Shown in pieces: positions 60,896 to 64,000 of a DNA stretch of 64,000 bases. The notes below the pieces were generated by a model. That model did no database searches. It was not told where the DNA came from and worked only from the letters and a program-made list of their open reading frames with translations. This stretch comes from Marinobacter sp. F4218 (GTDB lineage: Bacteria; Pseudomonadota; Gammaproteobacteria; Pseudomonadales; Oleiphilaceae). A program made the position numbers and the translations under genes. How positions within the stretch are numbered: position 1 is the stretch's first letter; every line of letters begins with the position of its first letter. The stretch is from NCBI RefSeq assembly GCF_019443085.1, contig NZ_JAHZIL010000003.1, positions 1,426,001-1,490,000 of the forward strand, given 5' to 3'.

Positions 60896-61594
60896 CTACA
60901 ACTCGGCGATGGCCTCGGCCATCTGGCTGTAACAGCGGACCATCAGCTCGGGGATGTCCTCAGTGGTCATACCCGCGGTTTCGATCGGCGGCAAAATACG
61001 GACGGGAACCGGTTCCCGTCGACCGCTCCAGCCCAGGGTCTTGTCCTCATACTGGCGGGCACACACCATGGTGATCGGGGCGCCGGAGGCAACGGCGGCA
61101 TGAAAGGCACCTTTCTTGAACTTCTGCAGTCCGCGACCGCGGCTGCGGGTACCCTCGGGAAAGACCCAGAGGCTCTTGCGCTCACGCGTGATGGCTTCAC
61201 TGGTGGCCCGCATGGTGGCGATGGCCTTGTGGGAGCGGGCACGATTCAGAATCACGTTACCCCCGAGCCAGAACACCTGGCCGAAGAAGGGAATCCAGAC
61301 CAGCGACGATTTGCCGACCGTCACGGTCCGCGGCGGCAGCAGGTCACCGACCACGAACAGATCATCGTTGTGCTGATGATTGGCAATCACCACCGTCGGG
61401 CGATCGGTCGGCATGTTTTCAAGGCCCTCAAGGGGGCGTTCCATGCCCAACAGGGCACGCCCCACCCGCGCTACTGCCAGGGCCAGCAGACGGTTGTTGT
61501 CCGGATTGAACGGTCGGGCAAGGTAAAGCACCAGCGCAAACAGGCAGATAACCGGTACGCTCGCCCACGCCAGCAGTTTTCTCAGTGCACCCAT
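60896..61594 (-). CDS. 1-acyl-sn-glycerol-3-phosphate acyltransferase-like protein (PlsC family)
   Basis: Acyltransferase of 232 residues anchored by one N-terminal TM (about 8-27). Motif I is NHQHNDDLF, containing the catalytic H-x4-D (about 69-77), and motif III is LWVFPEGTRSRGRGLQKFKKG with the acceptor-phosphate-binding EGTR; motif II is in GQVFWLGGNVILNRAR. It fits transfer of an acyl chain to lysophosphatidate in phospholipid synthesis, though other lysophospholipid acceptors are possible. ATG 61594 is chosen over an upstream frame reaching 61627, which adds an unlikely polar leader; neither has a strong ribosome-binding site. Confidence 0.87.
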   Translation of the reverse strand: MGALRKLLAWASVPVICLFALVLYLARPFNPDNNRLLALAVARVGRALLGMERPLEGLENMPTDRPTVVIANHQHNDDLFVVGDLLPPRTVTVGKSSLVWIPFFGQVFWLGGNVILNRARSHKAIATMRATSEAITRERKSLWVFPEGTRSRGRGLQKFKKGAFHAAVASGAPITMVCARQYEDKTLGWSGRREPVPVRILPPIETAGMTTEDIPELMVRCYSQMAEAIAEL

Positions 61595-61642
61595 GTAACA
61601 CAACTCTGTCGCCGAATTTTGGCGCACAAGTGTACGCCAACC

Positions 61643-62245
61643 TCAGGTTCCGGCAACAGTACCAATTTGTTCCATATCATTGCCGTTGCCGGACCTGCCT
61701 GCGCGGGCCTCCACCACGTAACGAAGGGGGCCACCGGCATCCATGCTGTCAAACGGGTAACAGGTCACCAGGAGCAGGGAATCTTCGGACAGCAGCCGGG
61801 TATCGATCTGCTCAGACCGGCTGTCGACGATGCGTGTAGCCAGCACCCGGTAGGTCCGCCAATCGCCATCCCGATCCTGCAGCCGCAATTCACTGCCCGT
61901 CTTCAAGTACTGTAGCTGGTCGAAATGGGTATCGCGATGTCCCGCGATGACCTTCGGGCCCCGGCCGTCGTCACTGCCCAGCACCTGTCCCGGCCCGAAC
62001 GCCAGGCTCTCACCGTGCCCGCCCGCCAGCACAATCATTGACTGGTCCAGTTCGGGCACGGTCAGACGGGCCACCGGCCAGGTGTCAGCCCAGGGCCAGG
62101 GCCGGGTGTCGGTTTGTCTGGCCTGGCTCTCGGCCCAGGCCAGTTCCAGCAATTCCTGGGCAACCACCGCTTTCAGCGGAATCCAGAGCCCGAACACCAG
62201 CAGTGTGGCTGACGAGGTGGCCAGTAAAAGAAAGAAGCGACTCAT
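61643..62245 (-). CDS. Class GN sortase (marine proteobacterial type)
   Basis: Transpeptidase of 200 residues with an N-terminal membrane anchor (about 4-27). The sortase triad is H103 (AGHRDTHF), C162 (LLLVTCYPF) and R175 (GGPLRYVV), so the enzyme should be active. The VTCYPFD signature and its position beside a VIT/VWA gene identify the gram-negative class GN sortases of marine proteobacteria. It presumably cleaves the C-terminal sorting signal of the neighbour, but what it joins the substrate to in an organism with an outer membrane is not established to my knowledge. The ATG overlaps the stop of the target gene (ATGA). Confidence 0.92.
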   Translation of the reverse strand: MSRFFLLLATSSATLLVFGLWIPLKAVVAQELLELAWAESQARQTDTRPWPWADTWPVARLTVPELDQSMIVLAGGHGESLAFGPGQVLGSDDGRGPKVIAGHRDTHFDQLQYLKTGSELRLQDRDGDWRTYRVLATRIVDSRSEQIDTRLLSEDSLLLVTCYPFDSMDAGGPLRYVVEARAGRSGNGNDMEQIGTVAGT

Positions 62246-64000
62246 ACGGATTGCCTCCGTTGCAACAGGCCAATGGCCGCCGCAAACATCAGGCCGGTCA
62301 GGCCCAGGGCGGTCAGCAATGGGGCCACCGTGGCCGTCTGCGGGTAGCGCAACATACCGGCCTTGCTGCCCGCCGGCAGCAAGGTGGGAAGATGGTCCGT
62401 CCCCTGCGGCGCACCGGACGGCCGGACGGGGGTATCATCGACGGCGACAAAACTGGTGTAGGGCGACATCAGACCGTGCTCCACGGCGAGGCGGGTCACA
62501 CGGGATTTGTCCGGCTGTGTTCCCTCCAGTCGTGCCGTATCGAGCAGGCTGTCGATTTTCTGCCTCGCCCAGTGGCGGGCCACACCGGTGCCCTCGGCCG
62601 CCTGCTGCAGGTCCAGCGAGCGCTCCCATTTCTGCCCCCCCGGCAGCTTGCCAGACACCTTCAGGACCCCCTCCGGCGCGCTGCCCTGCACCACCTGTAT
62701 CAGCGGCTCCCCCTGAAACAGGTCCCCCGGGCGAGCCGGAAAGCTCTCGACCTGACCGGTCTGGGCTGGCCATTCGACCCGGACGTCGGTCAGTACCGGC
62801 GCCTCCATGGCGTTGAACAGCGTTTCAAGCGGGCCGCCGACATCCGACGGATCCTGGATGGCGGTGTACAAGCCACGGCCCCAGCGGGCCGCTTCACGCA
62901 TGAAATGCAGGTTGGGCGCCGAACCAATGCCCACGGTGAACAGGCGCTGGCGCCCCAGTTGCTGGCGAATCTGGTTGAACAGCGCCGCTTCGTTGCCTAC
63001 CGCGCCATCCGTGATGAACACGACCTGACGCACCCGTTCCGCTGGGTCCTCGGCCCCACCGCCGTCGGTTGGCGTAGCCAGCGCCAACTCGAGCGCAGGG
63101 GCCATTTCGGTGCCGCCATCCGCATTCAGCGCGTCGACATAGCGACGGGCACGGGCCAGGTTGTTACCGATCGCTGGTACCGGCTGCATGAACAGGGCGT
63201 GAGTCTGGTTGTTGAACTGGATGATGTTGAACCGGTCTTCGGGCTTCAGGGTGTCGAGACCGCGCTGGAGCGCAGATCGAGCCTGGCGAATGGACTCGCC
63301 AGCCATGGAGCCGGAGGTGTCGATCACGAACACCAGCTCCCGAGGCAAGACCCGGGCGTTGCCACTGCCGGGCACAATCATGGTCAGCAGGTAGTCTTCT
63401 TCCTGCCAGCGCTGATGAAACACAGCAGCCGTGGGCTCCTGCCCCGCCAGCGGGCGCCAGCGCACCACAAAATCCCGGTTCATCAACAGTCGCCCTTGCT
63501 CTGGCTGTACCTGCACGGTCTGGCCATCGAGACGGGTTTCGAGCCGGTGCGTGGGGCTGATCACCCGGGCCAGCGGGAGCCCCGCGTCGATCGTCATCCG
63601 GACCGACGCCCGGTGGCTGCCGGCGTCCACGTCGCTGGCCCGAACGGTGTACGGGCTGATGGCATCGGCGTCCGGCACCTCGGTCGTGGGCACGGCCCAG
63701 CCTCCCTGCCACTGCCCGGACTGCTCTGCCAGGTGCTGACCCGGCATGTAACGGGGCGTGAGTGTGGTTGGCAGGCGCAACTCGAACTCACCTGCCCGGT
63801 AATCCACCGGCTGCTGGTAGCGGAGCTCCACCGCGATGGTTTCGCCCGGCGGGATATTTGCCACGCGTGCGGTGAACAGGTTCGGGCGCTGCTGTTCGAC
63901 ATTGGCGGCATGACGCCCCGAGGCCTTGGCCTTTTCATAGGTTTTGCGGGCCTCGGCCTTCGGCTGCACCTTGCCAACAATGGTGCGCTCCCCGACCTTC
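62242..64000 (-). CDS. VIT/VWA sortase-target protein (5' partial)
   Basis: The visible 585 residues are the C-terminal part of a VIT plus von Willebrand A protein; the frame is open to the right edge, where VGERTIVGKVQPKAEARKTY is the middle of a VIT domain, so the GTG at 63969 is not the start. The VWA domain (about residues 215-390 of the visible part) has the MIDAS motif DTSGSMAGES, with the following Thr/Asp in DGGTEM and ITDGAVGNE. The C-terminus has a PQTAT motif, a hydrophobic span (LTALGLTGLMFAAAIGLL) and a basic QRRQ end: a sortase sorting signal. It is coupled to the sortase gene by a four-base overlap. Confidence 0.9.
   Translation of the reverse strand, partial: KVGERTIVGKVQPKAEARKTYEKAKASGRHAANVEQQRPNLFTARVANIPPGETIAVELRYQQPVDYRAGEFELRLPTTLTPRYMPGQHLAEQSGQWQGGWAVPTTEVPDADAISPYTVRASDVDAGSHRASVRMTIDAGLPLARVISPTHRLETRLDGQTVQVQPEQGRLLMNRDFVVRWRPLAGQEPTAAVFHQRWQEEDYLLTMIVPGSGNARVLPRELVFVIDTSGSMAGESIRQARSALQRGLDTLKPEDRFNIIQFNNQTHALFMQPVPAIGNNLARARRYVDALNADGGTEMAPALELALATPTDGGGAEDPAERVRQVVFITDGAVGNEAALFNQIRQQLGRQRLFTVGIGSAPNLHFMREAARWGRGLYTAIQDPSDVGGPLETLFNAMEAPVLTDVRVEWPAQTGQVESFPARPGDLFQGEPLIQVVQGSAPEGVLKVSGKLPGGQKWERSLDLQQAAEGTGVARHWARQKIDSLLDTARLEGTQPDKSRVTRLAVEHGLMSPYTSFVAVDDTPVRPSGAPQGTDHLPTLLPAGSKAGMLRYPQTATVAPLLTALGLTGLMFAAAIGLLQRRQSV

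Noticed and set aside
1..64000. tRNA, rRNA, CRISPR arrays, insertion sequences or integrase/att sites
   Set aside because: Intergenic gaps were read for cloverleaf ends, regular spaced repeats and transposase-like proteins; none was found. Composition and gene density look uniform, without a sign of a genomic island.

Overview
The window is a dense, GC-rich, chromosomal stretch from a gammaproteobacterium, most like Marinobacter or a close marine relative. That is an inference from gene content: a class GN sortase with its VIT/VWA target (a pair known from marine proteobacteria), long-form PstC/PstA permeases, TmcA, LysO, PpnN, ThiI with a rhodanese tail, and many c-di-GMP and histidine-kinase genes. 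I see no rRNA, tRNA, CRISPR array, insertion sequence, prophage or origin. Genes are tightly packed on both strands, with many stop/start overlaps.

Layout. 0-3 kb: the end of an MscS channel, a YbaK-type deacylase, a ubiquinone-pathway hydroxylase and a HIT hydrolase. 3-8.8 kb (minus): the complete phosphate operon pstS-pstC-pstA-pstB-phoU, with a Pho box before pstS and a strong hairpin between pstS and pstC. 8.8-18.7 kb: thioesterase, MFS transporter, small outer-membrane protein, uppP, uvrD (with a LexA-like box), gabD divergent from an acetylpolyamine-amidohydrolase-like gene, and thiI. 18.8-29.5 kb: ppnN, cytochrome c, a 3-hydroxyisobutyryl-CoA hydrolase-like gene, an ankyrin lipoprotein, the coupled pair DUF2237-tmcA, a second UvrD-type helicase, an OmpA protein with calcium-type repeats, and a small secreted protein. 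29.5-35.7 kb: a GSTCD-like methyltransferase and a LasT-type RNA methyltransferase whose divergent start codons overlap, then dadA-like, PPK2, TatD and an HD-GYP gene.

35.8-51.4 kb is the regulatory core. It holds a Na/Pi cotransporter with a PhoU-like tail, a binding-protein lipoprotein coupled to a PhnD-PAS-PAS-GGDEF diguanylate cyclase, lysO, and two small uncharacterised proteins. Next come a lone receiver protein, a 55-codon ORF and an Hpt-REC-REC-GGDEF cyclase, divergent from three tandem, related sensor histidine kinases. Together with the HD-GYP gene this makes a local c-di-GMP neighbourhood. The kinases appear to lack receiver domains, while the lone receiver and the Hpt-cyclase supply the missing phosphorelay parts, so a branched relay to c-di-GMP is the most interesting hypothesis here.

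51.4-64 kb: acnA, an ABC exporter half-transporter, a B-box/TPR membrane protein whose stop codon overlaps that of a convergent rhomboid protease, an OmpA-like domain protein without a clear signal peptide, MAPEG and GlsB-type membrane proteins, a PlsC-type acyltransferase, and the sortase with its VIT/VWA substrate, which runs off the right edge. Function calls come from reading translated motifs by eye; no database search was run.
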